Shown piece by piece: positions 32,011-44,100 of a stretch of 64,000 nucleotides of DNA. Within the stretch, counting starts at the first letter, position 1. Each line of letters starts with the position of its first letter. The position numbers and the translations under genes were made by a program. The notes beneath the pieces were generated by a model. The model saw only the letters and a list, made by a program, of their open reading frames with translations. It was not told the origin of the DNA and searched no databases. This stretch comes from Atherix ibis (taxonomy: Eukaryota > Arthropoda > Insecta > Diptera > Athericidae), in assembly GCA_958298945.1 (NCBI GenBank), contig OY282607.1, positions 53,979,020 through 54,043,019 of the forward strand. Reading direction: 5' to 3'.

Positions 32011-32933
32011 TAATAGTTGTCCCCACCTTTAATTCCTATGATCTGCCTTCATTTCAATTTTTTATAAAAACTTCGCCATCAAATCTTACTTCGAAAACCC
32101 TATGCGTTACCGAAAATGCCACTTATTCGGCTATACAATAAAGCATTGCCAGTCAGAGCATTACTATGACAACTGCGGAGTTCCTTCGCATGTAGGGACT
32201 ATCTTTAGTTACATTTTCTGTGTCAACTGTAAAACTAATGGACACTCAAACTCTTTTTAATCCTCCACCACTGCCGTTTCACTAATTATTTATTCCATAA
32301 AGTCTTCCTCCACTGGTTTAGGAAAACCTAACTTGTCTGTTACATCATTATCAGCTTTATCCTCTATAAAAAAATGAAACTCCAAAAACTTCTACCGCTA
32401 AAGATCCAAAGTTTCAAGGTTTCAAGAATCTGAAGAATTTAGCATAAATTCTGACCATTAATTCGAAATGAGTTCCCTTGAAATGGCCAGTTTTCATGCT
32501 ACCTTTTTTGGGCTTTGTTGGTGTTTCATAACTCATGAGCCACTAACGCTCTAACAATCTTAATAAATACAACTTTCGGTTACCGACTTCTGCACTAACT
32601 TTCCTATTTTTTTAACTCTTATATTATCTTTTTACTTTACCAATATTTTGTTGCCTTATTGTGAATTTCAAACATTCTCCGAGGTAAATTATTAGGCCAA
32701 CATTAATAGTTGTTGTTACTAATCTGAACATTGTGTTCCACTTTGCAATGGAAGATCTATGGGTTTAATAAATATCTTGAAGATCTTAGCTTGTTATTTG
32801 AGCAATATAACTATCAGATAGTGGCTCCTCATGAAACTAAGATGTATTCTAGGTTCAAACAAATTTATCACTCGCTGCTTATTTTTTAATAAATGTGTCC
32901 TTTACTTAAATTACTATTTTCACTAATATACGA

Positions 32934-33540
32934 GGTCTGTTCAAAAAGTATCGCGAATTTAATCCTTTTTAAAAATTATTTATTTAATCATGAATATCTA
33001 TTTTGTACCCTTCAAAATAATCCCCACCAGATATTATACACTTGTACCAACATTTTTTCCAATCCTCGAAGGACTTCAAAATTTTTTTTGTGTTCTTGTT
33101 CAGCTCCTGCTTCGATGCCGTCTTTATCTCCTCAATCCTAGCGTAGCGTCGTCCTTTCATGGGACTCTTCAGTTTTGGGAACAGGAAAAGTCACAGGTGG
33201 CCAGATCTGGGGAATACGGTGGCTGCGGCTTCATTAGTGTATTGTTTTTGGCCAAAAATTCGCGCACAAACAACGATGCGTGAGCAGGGGCGTTATCATG
33301 GTGCAAAAGTCAATTTTTGTTCTTCCACAAATCCGGGCGTTTCTGGCGGAATGCTTTACGCAACTTGCGCATAACTTGCAGGTAATATTCCTTATTGACC
33401 GTTATACTCTGTGGCAAGAACTCATGATGCACCACACCCCTGCAATCGAAGAAAACTGTAAGCAAAACCTTCACATTCGCCCGAACTTGGTGCGCTTTTT
33501 TCGGTCTTGGCTCGTGCGACAGCTTCCATTGGAATGATTG
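32934..33540 (-). mobile_element. mariner (DD34D) fragment, 3' half, inserted in the I-element relic
   Basis: The left end TACGAGGTCTGTTCAAAAAG is the same terminal repeat as the MITE at 19,194. Minus-strand coding gives VHHEFLPQS, LLHHDNAPAHASLFVREF (second Asp) and PPYSPDLATCDF (third Asp). The spacing is 34 residues, so it is a DD34D mariner. The N-terminal half and the right terminal repeat are missing, and stops appear downstream of the third Asp. Confidence 0.8.
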
Positions 33541-33800
33541 AGTTTTGGTTTCAACAATGTGAGTTTGTACTTTATTCGTTCAAGGATACTTCTAGTAAGG
33601 ACAATATTTTATTTATAATGATTAATGAGGCACCATAGCAATTTCGTAACCAGGATGTCAACCTCTTCAATCAAATACTGGAAAAGTATTCATTTCCGAA
33701 CCGTTGGAAAGTTGCAGTTACATTTCCAGTGTCTAAACGGTAAATTACAACTGCTTCGGCAATTACATGTCATTAACCATCGCTTATTTATTACTTACTA

Positions 33801-34429
33801 AGCAATAGTTAATAGTCATGTAATAATAATTAACAAGACGGAATTATGTAGCTCACCTAGGACTCTATTAAAGCCATAAATTATTGCCTCTACTCGTAAT
33901 GCACCAAAATAAGCCATTGACTTTTTCTACGCAATAAGGTGCTGGTTTGCATAGTAGAATATCATTACTAAAACTAATTCTTTTATCAAATAAATTTAAA
34001 GATTTTTAAATGAATATTCGTTACCGGAAATTCCAAAAAAAAACTCGAAATTTATTTAAAAACGCATAATTCTAAGTTTTCTTTATAAGTCAAAGCAATT
34101 TTATTTTATATATTCACCCATCGAATAATAATTTTTTTAATTTAACACTAAATTGCAGAAAATGTATCAAATTTTTATCATATATACGATTTTAGATAGA
34201 AAAGTTTAACAAAATTATTTTATTTAAGAAAAATGTTATTCAGAATTTTCTGTGCGCAAAAAATCACTAGAAAGTAGATCTTCAAATATGATTTCTCAAC
34301 TTATAGCGAGATCCTACGTAAATAACCGTCATAGAACTATCCAGCATGTCTCTTCCTTTATAGAGGACATCAAATTCACTGCGATTTAGTCTGATCAAAG
34401 AAAAATTTAAAGGAGAAAAAACATATTAA
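33801..34429. other. AT-rich stretch, nothing recognised
   Basis: No supported gene or repeat. It may include decayed I-element sequence at its start. Confidence 0.45.
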
Positions 34430-34792
34430 TTAATTTAAACTTATTTTTGTCTTCTTTTCTAATTTAAAAGCCAAAACGTACAATTGCAAAGATTGTGTCC
34501 TTTGAAAATTTCGCTTCTGTTTTGTGGTGTCCTCGCAATTTGGTTGAATACATGGAAATTTCGCTTTAGATTCCAATTTATATCCTTCTCCAACATCATT
34601 GTCATGTGGTGGTATGTCGGCATCAATTTTGAGCAATCCTTCTGTTTTCAATTCGGTTTCTTCAACTTTGATATTGGCTAGGTTCGTATTGGTAAGAAAA
34701 CTAGTATTTTTATCAACCTGCTGTTCTTCACATGTGTTATTTTGAGAGTTTTCCCTAAATTTGGGCATCGCGCCTTTTGAAAAATTACTCAT
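34430..34792 (-). CDS. Hypothetical 120-codon ORF, acidic N-terminus, no family recognised
   Basis: The frame starts at an ATG preceded by AAATAAATT, an acceptable insect context. It encodes a hydrophilic protein with an acidic middle (VEETELKTEG, KIDADIPPHDNDVGEGY) and a Cys pair in CIQPNCED. Composition is less AT-rich than the flanks, which hints at real coding history. The stop follows a Lys-rich tail. It could be a first exon of a longer gene or a transposon-derived accessory protein; the hAT relic starts 0.8 kb away on the other strand. No function is proposed. Confidence 0.3.
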   Translation of the reverse strand: MSNFSKGAMPKFRENSQNNTCEEQQVDKNTSFLTNTNLANIKVEETELKTEGLLKIDADIPPHDNDVGEGYKLESKAKFPCIQPNCEDTTKQKRNFQRTQSLQLYVLAFKLEKKTKISLN

Positions 34793-35589
34793 AATTTATT
34801 TTAACGCAAAAAAAAAAAAATAATTAAAATATGCAGATTCTGACATTTTTCATTCATGATTTAATTCCTTTTACACTCATTATCTCATAGTCTACTAATT
34901 CATATCGATTGCAATGTTTTCAAAACTGAAGTCATACATTAAAAAAAGAAAATCGAATGAGATAAATTGTTTGGCGCATATAAATGCAAATTAAAAATAA
35001 ATAAAATCATTTTTAATTATTTAAAGTCGTACTATTAAGTAAAGACTCTTAAAGTTTCATCGCAGAACAGCGCTATAGCGATGTGTACTCAAAATCCACA
35101 TTGGGAATAAATAATTGTCAAAAATTACGAAGATAAATATTAAACTTTGAGACATTAATTTCTCAACGAAAAATCAAATTAACTGCTGTATTATGCCTCA
35201 TGTGCTCTTCGGAAATTTGTATCATTTACATAAAATATTAAGAGAAAGATGCTCCTATGAGTACTTGGAGAAAGATGCTCCTACAATTCTCACCACGTCT
35301 ACAAAATAATGACGCCTTACAGTCTTCCTCAACCGCAGTCAGAAGAGTTGTTAGCAGGCTAGAGTTTTATATCTCGGAAAAAATTCTCGGTTTACTGACA
35401 ATCGCTCAATATATGGTATATGAAATAGTTACCGAGAAAGTGTGGATTCCAAAAAAAGTTATGGGTGAGAGCGCAGAATTGTTGGTAGTTGGCCCATGAG
35501 ATACTGAAGTGATCTTACTATTAGTGCAGTCTATATTCCTACATATTAATTCAAAAATTTGAAATAAAAGTACTATGTGAAGTGTAAAA
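34793..35589. other. AT-rich stretch with an unassigned 80-codon frame
   Basis: A plus-strand frame at 35,257-35,499 is of mixed composition but contains no motif I recognise. Its start overlaps a short direct repeat (GAGAAAGATGCTCCTA twice, 35,240-35,285). It may belong to the adjacent hAT relic. Confidence 0.4.
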
Positions 35590-37455
35590 CTCTCCGGTGT
35601 CTGTCGCCAATAAGAGAAGATCAGATCTGGAACAACATTTAAATTCTACCAAACATAAGCAACACATTCAATCAACAAGCGGGAACGGCCAATTATCCAA
35701 ATTTTTTATCCAAAAGAACACTAAACTCGAGCATCAAATATTAGCAGCGGAGGCTTCTTTAGCATTTCACACCGTAAAACATCACCAAAGTTATAAGTCC
35801 AGTGACTGCTCGTCGAAACTCTTCCGCGTCATATTCAACGATTCTGACATTGCATCAAAATTATCATCGGCCAGAACAAAAACCGAAGAAATTGTGAATA
35901 GTGTGTTGGTGCCGTTCTCACTGAAAACAAACATTAATTGAATTAACAAGAAGAATATTCAGTTTGTAGGTGTATGCACAGATGGATCAAATCACGGATC
36001 AATAAAATAATTCCCTGTGATTGTTCAATATTTCGACAAAGATTTGGAGATCAGACGTTTAGTGGTGGAATTCAAATCTGTTGCAAATGAAAAATTTGAA
36101 ACTATTTGCGTTCTAATTACTTCGGCTCTAGATAGTATACAACAAAAACAAAAATGTATTGCCTTTGCTGGGGATAACTGCAATACCAATTTTTGCGGTG
36201 TTACAAGGAGATGACAAAATAATGTGCACAGTCGACTAAAGACCCAACTCGGTGAAATACTGATTGGCATAGGATGTACAGCCCAAATTTTAATAATTGT
36301 GTACATCATGGAGTCGATGGTCTTCCAATTGACGGTGTATCTATTGTAGTAAAAATATACAATTATTTTTCAATATACACCGTTCGTACCGAATAACTGA
36401 AGGAATTTTTCGATCGTAGAGATCGAATATAAGAAGCTTCTTTACCATTCGAAAACAATGTAATGAGTGCGTTCATCGGTTCAGATATAAGTTAGTTAAG
36501 CTTTGACCACCGAATTGTACACATCAAATACTCATAATAAAATAAATACGTAAATTCATGTGTTTCATTTATTATAAATATTCCTATTTATAACAAACAA
36601 GGTGGTGGTTGGCTTTGTTTCCAGCCGTTGATCGAATTTTACAAATGTACTATGTGCCTGTATTCATTCAAACATTCTTTGAAAACCCTTTGAATAAATG
36701 CTATTTATGGTTCGTACATTCGTTAATGTTCGTGTTTCATTCAAAAATTGAGTCAATCAAAAAGGAAAAAAATTCTTTAATGGAAATAAGCTATTTACTA
36801 AGATCCGTCGAGAATACGTTGTTGGAACGTAAAACGCATGAATTTCTTCCTCTTAGTGTAAAGACGATAATCAGACAGAATGACGATCCTCCCAGGAGTC
36901 AAATTATCAAAGAACTCCTACAGATGTATGATCGCTGCTTACAATATTTGAAACTGTGGACTGACTCTTTAAATTAGTACAAGGTTTTTGAATGGATGCG
37001 TTTACACAAAGTACCTGAGTGGTCTGAAATTGAAAAAAAACTATCTGCTACGTTAACGAAAAAGGACTAGAAGTCAACAATTCACTGTTGTTTGACCAAC
37101 ATCTTAATTTAATTGAGTTTTTGAAAGAAATGGATAAAAACAAAAACTTTGTAAATAAACAAAGCTGTGGCGTATTTGACGAAGCGCAGTTCCGGGACGT
37201 CACATAACGCGAGTACTGAGCTTGTATTTAGCCTAATGAATAAACAGTGGACTGACGACCTGAACCGGCTTTTACCAGAATCTGTGAAAAACCTACTAAT
37301 GGTACCATTTAATTTCAAACATTTGGAGTGCGCGGAATTTTATGAATTTTGTATAAAAGATAAAGACTTGCTGGCAAAAGTCCGGAGCAGTGATAAATAT
37401 AATTTTAAATTTACCGTAAACGAAACGAAAACCTATAAAGAATACAGGTTCTAAA
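35590..37455 (+). pseudogene. hAT-superfamily transposase relic
   Basis: Fragments in changing frames read like one hAT-type transposase. They give the end of a zinc finger (NKRRSDLEQHLNSTKHKQH), AAEASLAFHTVKHHQSYKSS, the first core segment (FAGDNCNTNFCGVTRR), VKIYNYFSIYTVRTE, a helical middle block (ALFPAVDRILQMYYVPVF) and a C-terminal block (STELVFSLMNKQWTDD, ESVKNLLMVPFNF). Several stops and frameshifts interrupt it, and about 160 bases of unrelated AT-rich DNA appear near 36,440-36,600. Terminal repeats and 8-bp duplications were not identified. It is distinct from the ZBED-like piece at 31,431. Confidence 0.7.
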
Positions 37456-37685
37456 ATCTAAAACAGACTGAATTAATTATTATTTTTTAATTAACAGACT
37501 GAAAGGTCCTATGTATTTTTATACTTTTTTATTTTATTTAAATAGAATCCCTCTACTATATAAAAAAGTTTTTTTTTGTAGTGTTTTATTATGATCTATG
37601 TATGAATTTTTGTTGTTTCAATATGTGTGTTTTTTTTTAAATCATTTTTTTTGTAGTCATTTATATATGTAAAGATGTTATAGAC

Positions 37686-37970
37686 ATGGGTAGAAAGAAG
37701 TTAAATTTGAGTGAAGAGGAGATGAAAGAGCGTAAGCGTATTCAAAAGAATACTGCGAGGAAGCGTGTTTATGCAAAAAATCGAGAAAGGGAGATTAAAA
37801 ATGTAATGAAAAATTATAACGAAAACAAACCTGAAAAGAGAAAAGCTGCTCGCGAATATTACCATGCGACTAAAGATATAAAAAAGGCCAAAAAGCAAAA
37901 ATTGATGTTAGGATTGTATGAAGCGGGAAAAAAAGTAGAATATTTGACATATGGGCCCCCCGGATCGTAG
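37686..37970 (+). CDS. Small lysine/arginine-rich basic protein, unknown
   Basis: The ATG lies in the context AGACATGGG, and the 94-codon frame is intact. Roughly 40 percent of residues are Lys or Arg, with a periodic pattern (KRKRIQKNTARKRVYAKN, then KRKAAREYYHATKDIKKAKK) suggesting one long basic helix or coiled coil. It ends YGPPGS at a sharp GC-rich patch (37,945-38,030). Similar short basic proteins occur in mobile elements and DNA viruses, but I cannot assign a family. The following bases contain GAGCGAAGCGAGC and GGAGGCGAAGCCCTCC, which are self-complementary and unlike anything else in this window. Confidence 0.4.
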   Translation: MGRKKLNLSEEEMKERKRIQKNTARKRVYAKNREREIKNVMKNYNENKPEKRKAAREYYHATKDIKKAKKQKLMLGLYEAGKKVEYLTYGPPGS

Positions 37971-38030
37971 GAGGGGTGGGGGTTGGTGAGCGAAGCGAGC
38001 AGGAGGCGAAGCCCTCCAGTAATACTTATA

Positions 38031-38504
38031 AATAAAATTTTATTAATTCCTATATTATTTGAACGATTTTCGTGTTGTACTCTTTTTCAGCAGAACATTT
38101 CAGGAAAATACTCTTTTGCTTGAAACGAAATATGGCAAGCCTATTGTTGTAAAGTGTGCTAAGTCAAATATCTGAGTATAAAGATTATATAAAAAAACCA
38201 CGGATTTCATTGCATAGAGATCGATCGTCTCATTCATTAAATCCGTTGAACTGGTGGTGTTGTAAAGATAGTGGCGCCATTTTTCGCACGCCAAGCTTTC
38301 ACTTTCGAAAAAGTGCCAATGATTTAGCTTTGTTTCAGCCACTAAAATAGTGCGCCTATAGAGGATCCGTTAAATTTACGCTATGCATCAGAGCATTTGG
38401 TTAAATTTGCTAGACTTTTAGGAGATTAATGTTATGTTTAAAACACTAGCTGAAGCTATTGATGTAATGAGAACATTTTCTAGTAGAGCAATCCTATCGT
38501 AGTA
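38031..38504. other. Unassigned stretch downstream of the basic ORF
   Basis: Mixed composition with short frames; a plus-strand frame at 38,156-38,350 is open for 64 codons without a recognisable motif. It may belong to the same unknown element as the basic ORF. Confidence 0.4.
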
Positions 38505-40030
38505 AAAATGAACCATAATCTAAGCATTGCAAACTGGAACTCCAACGGGCTACTGAGTACACGTGTTCATGATGAATAGCAACACTCTAGCCAGTTTAAA
38601 AATAAATCAGCCAAGAAATTACTAATAATTTCCTATGGGAAACTTTCAAAAGAATTAAAAGACATATAATCAAGATCCGCATCTGAAAACTAAGGATATC
38701 AGGTGTTTTTCTAACATATCAACAAAATGTTGCAAACGGGAACATAAATATTACTAACACAGCAGATGGCAGGATAATCCGACAAGTTCTTACAATTGAA
38801 GAAATTAAAAATATGACTAGTCACAACTGAAGTGCTAAAAAAGCTCTGGCTTTGATCTGATAACTGACCAGATCATGAAAGAAATCTTAGAAGTAGGCTG
38901 TCTAAAATTTCAGTACATTATTAGTACGAAGGATCTACCTATCGTCAATGAAAGAGATTTGATCCCAACTCACCAGTTTGGCTTCAGAGGAAATCATTCT
39001 CAGAGCAAGTGCATCGAATCACTAATAAAGTTCAAAAAGCATTTTACAAGGTGTGATGCATAAACTGCATAGAGATCTCCCAAAACAATTCTTTGAATTA
39101 CTCGTTTCATATATTTTTTCGAGGCCGTTTGAAGTGAGGTATGTCCAAGCATATTCGGACCTGAAAGATATAAAAGCAAGAGTACCTCATGGAAGCATAC
39201 TAGGCACTTTCCCCAGGCTACATTTACAGATGACACCTCAATAATGGTGGTAGTTTCATCTATTAAAAGAGCCATTAAAAAACATTAAGCTAAATGAAGC
39301 AGAATCAGCTTACATTATCTTTAGCTACAGGAAAGTTGATCCTGTATTTATTACCATTAATGGACAAACTGTACCTTATGCCAACACATCTAAGTAGCTA
39401 GGTATGACCCTTAATACCAAAACTTAAGTGGGAATAAGTATGTAAAGAAATAAAAATACGAACTCAATAACAAATGTAGAAATTTGTATTAGGTGCTAGG
39501 AAGAACTAAAATTTTAATTTACAACCAAAGCCAGTTTGGATGTACGGTATCCAGCTTTGGGGATTGTAAATAATCCATGGTACAATACATTTTAAATAAA
39601 GATATCCAACGTGATTTGCAAATTAATTCTGTTCGTAATGAAATAAAAAAGAGAGCAGCTAAACATGATCAACGATTGAATTCACACGAAAATCCTAAGA
39701 TAAAAATGATTATTGATGTGATCAACCGTGTATGTCGTCTGAAAGAACCAAATCTCATGAATTAGTAGCCTAGCAACCGCGAAAACAATTCACTTAATGA
39801 AGTGTTTATCTTAAATAAGTCCTAATACGGATTTAACTTAATTAAAATTGTTCATGACACATTGCAGGGAGGTATTTTTAGTGAGTTAGAGTTCAACACT
39901 ATTAAGAGGAGTTCTGTTAATGATTTTTGAGATTTTCTTAATGATTTTTGAGAAAAAAAAATTAATTAAAGATTTTCTGAGTTGTGCCAAACTTTACATG
40001 GCGTAGCCCCGCTTTAAAATTGAAGAGGTC
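38505..40030 (+). pseudogene. Jockey-like non-LTR retrotransposon relic
   Basis: The plus strand starts with an endonuclease signature (LSIANWNSNGLL near 38,520-38,560), then after a large deletion gives LTIEEIKNM, KALALITDQIMKEI, LIPTHQFGFRGNHSQ (RT) and HGSILG. A thumb and C-terminal region with VRYPALGI follows. Frames shift repeatedly. The 3' segment around 39,850-40,030 is shared with the copy at 47,855-48,440, which defines the family. The third catalytic motif is not preserved. Confidence 0.75.
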
Positions 40031-40238
40031 GTTATACAGTTTCTTTCCATTTCACATTGCCATAAAAATTCATTTTTTTCGAGTAACTGTCCATTTTGTC
40101 GGGAACCCGACAATAATAAAGTTTCATCCATTTACATTTTTACTGTTGTTTTGAGTATCAGAGGGTTGTTATACGAGGGTCGTTCAATAAGTCCTTAGAA
40201 AAAGATGAAAAAAAAACTGTTTTTTAAAAAAAAAAATT

Positions 40239-40951
40239 TTATTTTACAACATATTCTCCTTTTAGCTCTATACACTTTTCCAACCGTTTTTCCAAAAATT
40301 TTATCCCGTCCAACAAATAGGATTTCGGAAGTTCTGCAAAATACTCATCCGTTTGAGCAATGACGTCCTCGTTGGAAGTGAACCGTCGTTCGCCAAGCCA
40401 TTTCTTCAGATTGGGGAAAAGAAAATAGTCACTCGGGGCCAAATCTGGTGAATAAGCGGGATGCTGCAACTATTCCATTCTCAATTCCACAATTTTGGCC
40501 ATGGAAACAACGCAGGTGTGCACACGCGCATTGTCCTGATGCAAGAGGATTTTTTTCTTCTTCAGATGGTGGCGTTTCTCTTTGATTTCCTCGCTCAACC
40601 GTTGCAATAACGACGCGTAATACGCTCCTGTTATTGTTTTTCCTTTTTCCAAGTAGTCGATAAAAATGATGCCCTGCGAATCCCAAAAGACCGTGGCCAT
40701 CACCTTGCCGGCCGATGGCACAGTTTTTGCCTTCTTCGGAGCTCGTTCACCCTTAAAAATCCACTGTGATGACTGTCTCTTCGTTTCTGGAGTGAAGTAG
40801 TGTATCCAGGTTTCGTCCACAGTGACATATCGACAAAGGAATTCGGCAGGATAGCGATGAAAGAGTGCCAACATAGCCTTAGAGTCCACTACACGATTGC
40901 GCTAATTCTCCTCTGAGAGCAAACGCGGCACCCATCTTGCCGAAATTTTTT
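40239..40951 (-). pseudogene. mariner transposase, catalytic part (after the insertion)
   Basis: The frame resumes with ARWVPRLLSEEN and has a stop (TAG) soon after. It then runs through VTVDETWIHYF (first Asp), ILLHQDNARVHT (second Asp) and PAYSPDLAPSDYFLFPNLK (third Asp). Counting gives 34 residues between the last two Asp, so DD34D. A second in-frame TAG lies just before LQHPAYSP. Both the stops and the 5.7 kb insertion make the gene dead. The combined length of both parts is near the 345-residue family norm. Confidence 0.88.
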
Positions 40952-40972
40952 GTTTGTTTGTTTGTTTGTTTG
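40951..40972. repeat. (CAAA)n 3' tail of the I-clade element
   Basis: The plus strand shows TTTG repeated five times, which is (CAAA)n on the element strand in place of poly(A). Short tandem-repeat tails are known for I-type elements, where (TAA)n is typical. The target duplication abuts it directly. Confidence 0.85.
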
Positions 40973-41111
40973 TAAGGTCCCTTAGACATGTGCCAGGGGC
41001 CACTTCATAGCGCCACGACCGTGAGGCCATTTGGCGACTTCGTAGTACGTGTGGGAATTTTTCTGAGAGAAACTGGTCTCTGGTTAGTAGTATAGAAAGT
41101 TGAGAATTTTG

Positions 41112-44100
41112 TTATATTTTGTGGAGCAGATTAGTATGTTGTAGAAGATTAAATAGGGGACTAGGGAATGGAGTTGTTGGATCGAGGAGCTCCATAATGG
41201 GAGGAATCCTGCTCGCAAAGTAGTTCTTGGTTATGTGGCATTCCTGTAGAATATGGTAGACAGTGAAATGGGTGCCACAGGATTGGCAGAAGGGACGGTT
41301 GGTGTTGCCAAAAAGGAAGTTATGGGTAAGAGCAGTATGTCCAATGCGGATTCTGAGGAGCTTTCGCGCCCAGAATTTCGGTATGGATGTTGAATACACT
41401 GGTTTGTTAGTGGTTCTCCAATGAGTCGACAAAAAAGTGTCGCTATTGGTCCAGTCATCGTGTCTGCGGATGGCTAAAGGTGTTAGTTGCCATTCTGTTA
41501 GTAGGCGAGGCAGATTGGGAATGACTGTGATCACTGGCCGACGGAGTGTTTCTCCAGCCAACTTGTCAGCACTTTCATTACCCACAATTCCCACATGCCC
41601 TGGCACCCATTGCAACTCGACACTCCTATTGCTAAGTAGGCTATGACGAATTGCGCTAAGTACTGGGTCACTCGATGGGCCACAAATGGCTTTAAGGGCG
41701 GCAAGGCTGTCGCTAAAAATAATAACGTTTTGTTGGCTGGGAATATTGGTCGCAATTTCAATTGCCGTTTTGATGGCCCACAGCTCCCCGTAATATGGAG
41801 CTGCCCTATAAGGGAAGATTCCACAACATAGTGTGCGGGTGCTGCAGCCAAAAAGTTCGACGACCGCAAAAGATGTAATATCGGTGTCAGCGGCGGCATC
41901 AGTGAACAACAGTCGATGATGTTTTAATCCGTCCAACTGTTCAAGGAACAATTTCCTATATGTGGATGGATCAGTTCTAGCCTTCTTAAACCTGTCAAGA
42001 GAAGCAGTCACTTTCAACTTTGCTCCTAACCATGGTTTCCAATCTGGGTGTGGAAGGGAAGTTTGGAAATCGACGGGGAGGATGGATGAATTTCTTTCAA
42101 GGTGGGATATTAATAAGGATAGCGATGATGAATTCCTTTTTGAGCTGGGGGAGATGATAATGTTTTTTATTAAAGTGTGGAGGGGATAATTTGGAAGGCA
42201 TAGGTTTTTGTAAATTAAACTTAGGCGGGCTTTGTGAAGATAGAGAAAAATAGGTTTTCGACCAGTCTCTATCAGTATGGATTCCACCGGAGATGTCCGA
42301 TGTGCTCCACTGGCTAGTCTAATACAACGGTTTACCGCTGCCTCGACTAGTTTTTTCCCTGCTATTGGCACACTGACACATATAGTGAGGAAATAGAGCA
42401 AGGTCCCGTCCAAAAGGGCGTTGGTTACTCTAATTGCCTCACTTTGTCTTACCTTACTTTTGCTGCTGACTAAAATTTTTACCATTCGGAGAATGATATT
42501 AATTTTGTCAACAGCATTTTTAATCTGAAGATTCCATTTTCCTCCACGGGCAATTGAGATACCCAGGATTTTCATGGAATCGTTTGGGCGGAGAGGGAAG
42601 GGGGTTAGTGACGAGTCCGATAAACTACAATTTTTTTTCCTGCAAACATGAAGGCAAGGTGGGTTCGATGTACAGATAACCGCACCGTTTATGCTGCTCC
42701 AAGTGTTGATGTTGCGGATGGCGTTATTTATTTGTTGCTGAAGATCAGCACCAGATACAAGTATAAAAATATTGTCGGCATATATGTAGTGGTTAAAGGA
42801 TGATAGTTGGTGGGAAAGGGAGTGAATATATATATTGAATAGGATCGTTGATAAGGGGGATCCTTGTGGGATGCCGTTTTTCATTTCGCGTTTTGACGAA
42901 AAATGACCGTTGGCGCGTACCGTGAAGGTTCTACCAGTTAGGTAGGAACGTAGTAATGCCAATATGGCAGAGTCTACTCCCCACTCTGCCATCTGTAAGA
43001 GTACCCTATGTGGGCAAATTCGGTCATACGCCTTTTCTAGGTCGAAGGACAACAGTAAACCACAATGTCTACGTTTGTAGCAATTGTGGATTGAATGTTG
43101 GAGTTCAAGTAGCATACTCAGAGTTCCTCTGCCTGACCTGTAGGCATGTTGTTGGGGATTGAGTCTATTGTCAAGCGCCTGGTTAAGTCTTGTAGCTAAG
43201 ATCTTTTCCAGGATCTTGGAAGTGCAAGGCAGTAATGAAATTGGTCTAAAATTGTTAGCCGAAGAATGGGAGAGATTTTTCTTGGGAACTGGAATGGCTG
43301 TTGCGACCTTCCAGGAATTTGGGAAAATAGATTTTTCCAGAATTTTGTTAAAGAGGTTGACAATTCTAATATGAAAGGTCGAAGATGCCTCTTTAATCAT
43401 TTTAAAAGAAACCTTGTCCCTACCAGGTGTGGTACCCTTGAAAGAATTCAACGAAAAGTTGAACTCCGCAAGCGTTACTGGCTGGTTCAAGATTAGGGTG
43501 GAGGCTGACGGTATAGGCGAGAGATTTTCCGTGAAGTATTGTTTCTCTCTACGACATGAATCACTAAGGTGGTTGTTGGATGAAAACGAGGCCCAGGACT
43601 GTGCCAGTTCCTCAACGATAGCTGTCGAGTCGGATATAACTCCATTCTCAGACTCAATAGATGGGATAATCCCATTTTTTTGGCGACCAAGAATGCAGTT
43701 AATACCTCTCCATGCTTCTTTCGGTGAAGTTCGGGAATCAATTGAGGTGGTGAAGTTATTCCAAGCGGTTCGCTTGGCTTGTTTCACTGCTCTTTTAACT
43801 CGAGCAGTCCTGAGTCTCAATTCGATGAGATTAGTCGTACTGGAAAAACGAGAGTAGTCTTTCCAGGCCGTATTTCTTTCACGTCGTAATGTTGCGATTT
43901 CATGGGTATACCATTTAGGTTGTTTTTTAGACATGCCAGCTGAAGAGGGAATTGTCCCAGCAGCTGCACGTCTGAAGATTTTTATCACGTTTTCTGCCTC
44001 AAGGTTAGGAGATTGGGCAACGGGTAGGTCAGCAGAAGCTTTGAAAATCGCAGCTCTGTAATTTTCCCAATTTGCGCGCTCTTCTATGAACCGTGACAGT

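Larger units (their letters stand above)
31030..33800 (+). pseudogene. Old I-clade retrotransposon relic, split by hAT and mariner insertions
   Basis: The plus strand parallels the intact element at 40,952-46,638. ORF1 pieces are LSTEVREWPRFIIISANES, ISSNIFKVNDYLNGELLLTT and zinc-knuckle remnants (CHLFGYTIKHCQ, FCVNCKTNGHSN). The endonuclease start CSTLQWKIYGF lies near 32,735-32,880. An RT segment (VNLFNQILEKYSFPNRWKVA) lies near 33,655-33,720. A 572-bp hAT piece interrupts ORF1 and a mariner fragment interrupts ORF2. The remainder of ORF2 is missing. It is much more diverged than the intact copy. Confidence 0.8.

Noticed and set aside
37945..38030. Helitron 3' end
   Set aside because: There is a GC-rich hairpin, but it is not followed by CTRR and no TC 5' end or Rep/helicase was seen.
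41437..43857. Plus-strand open frames across the I-clade ORF2
   Set aside because: They are antisense shadows of a long, domain-complete minus-strand gene.
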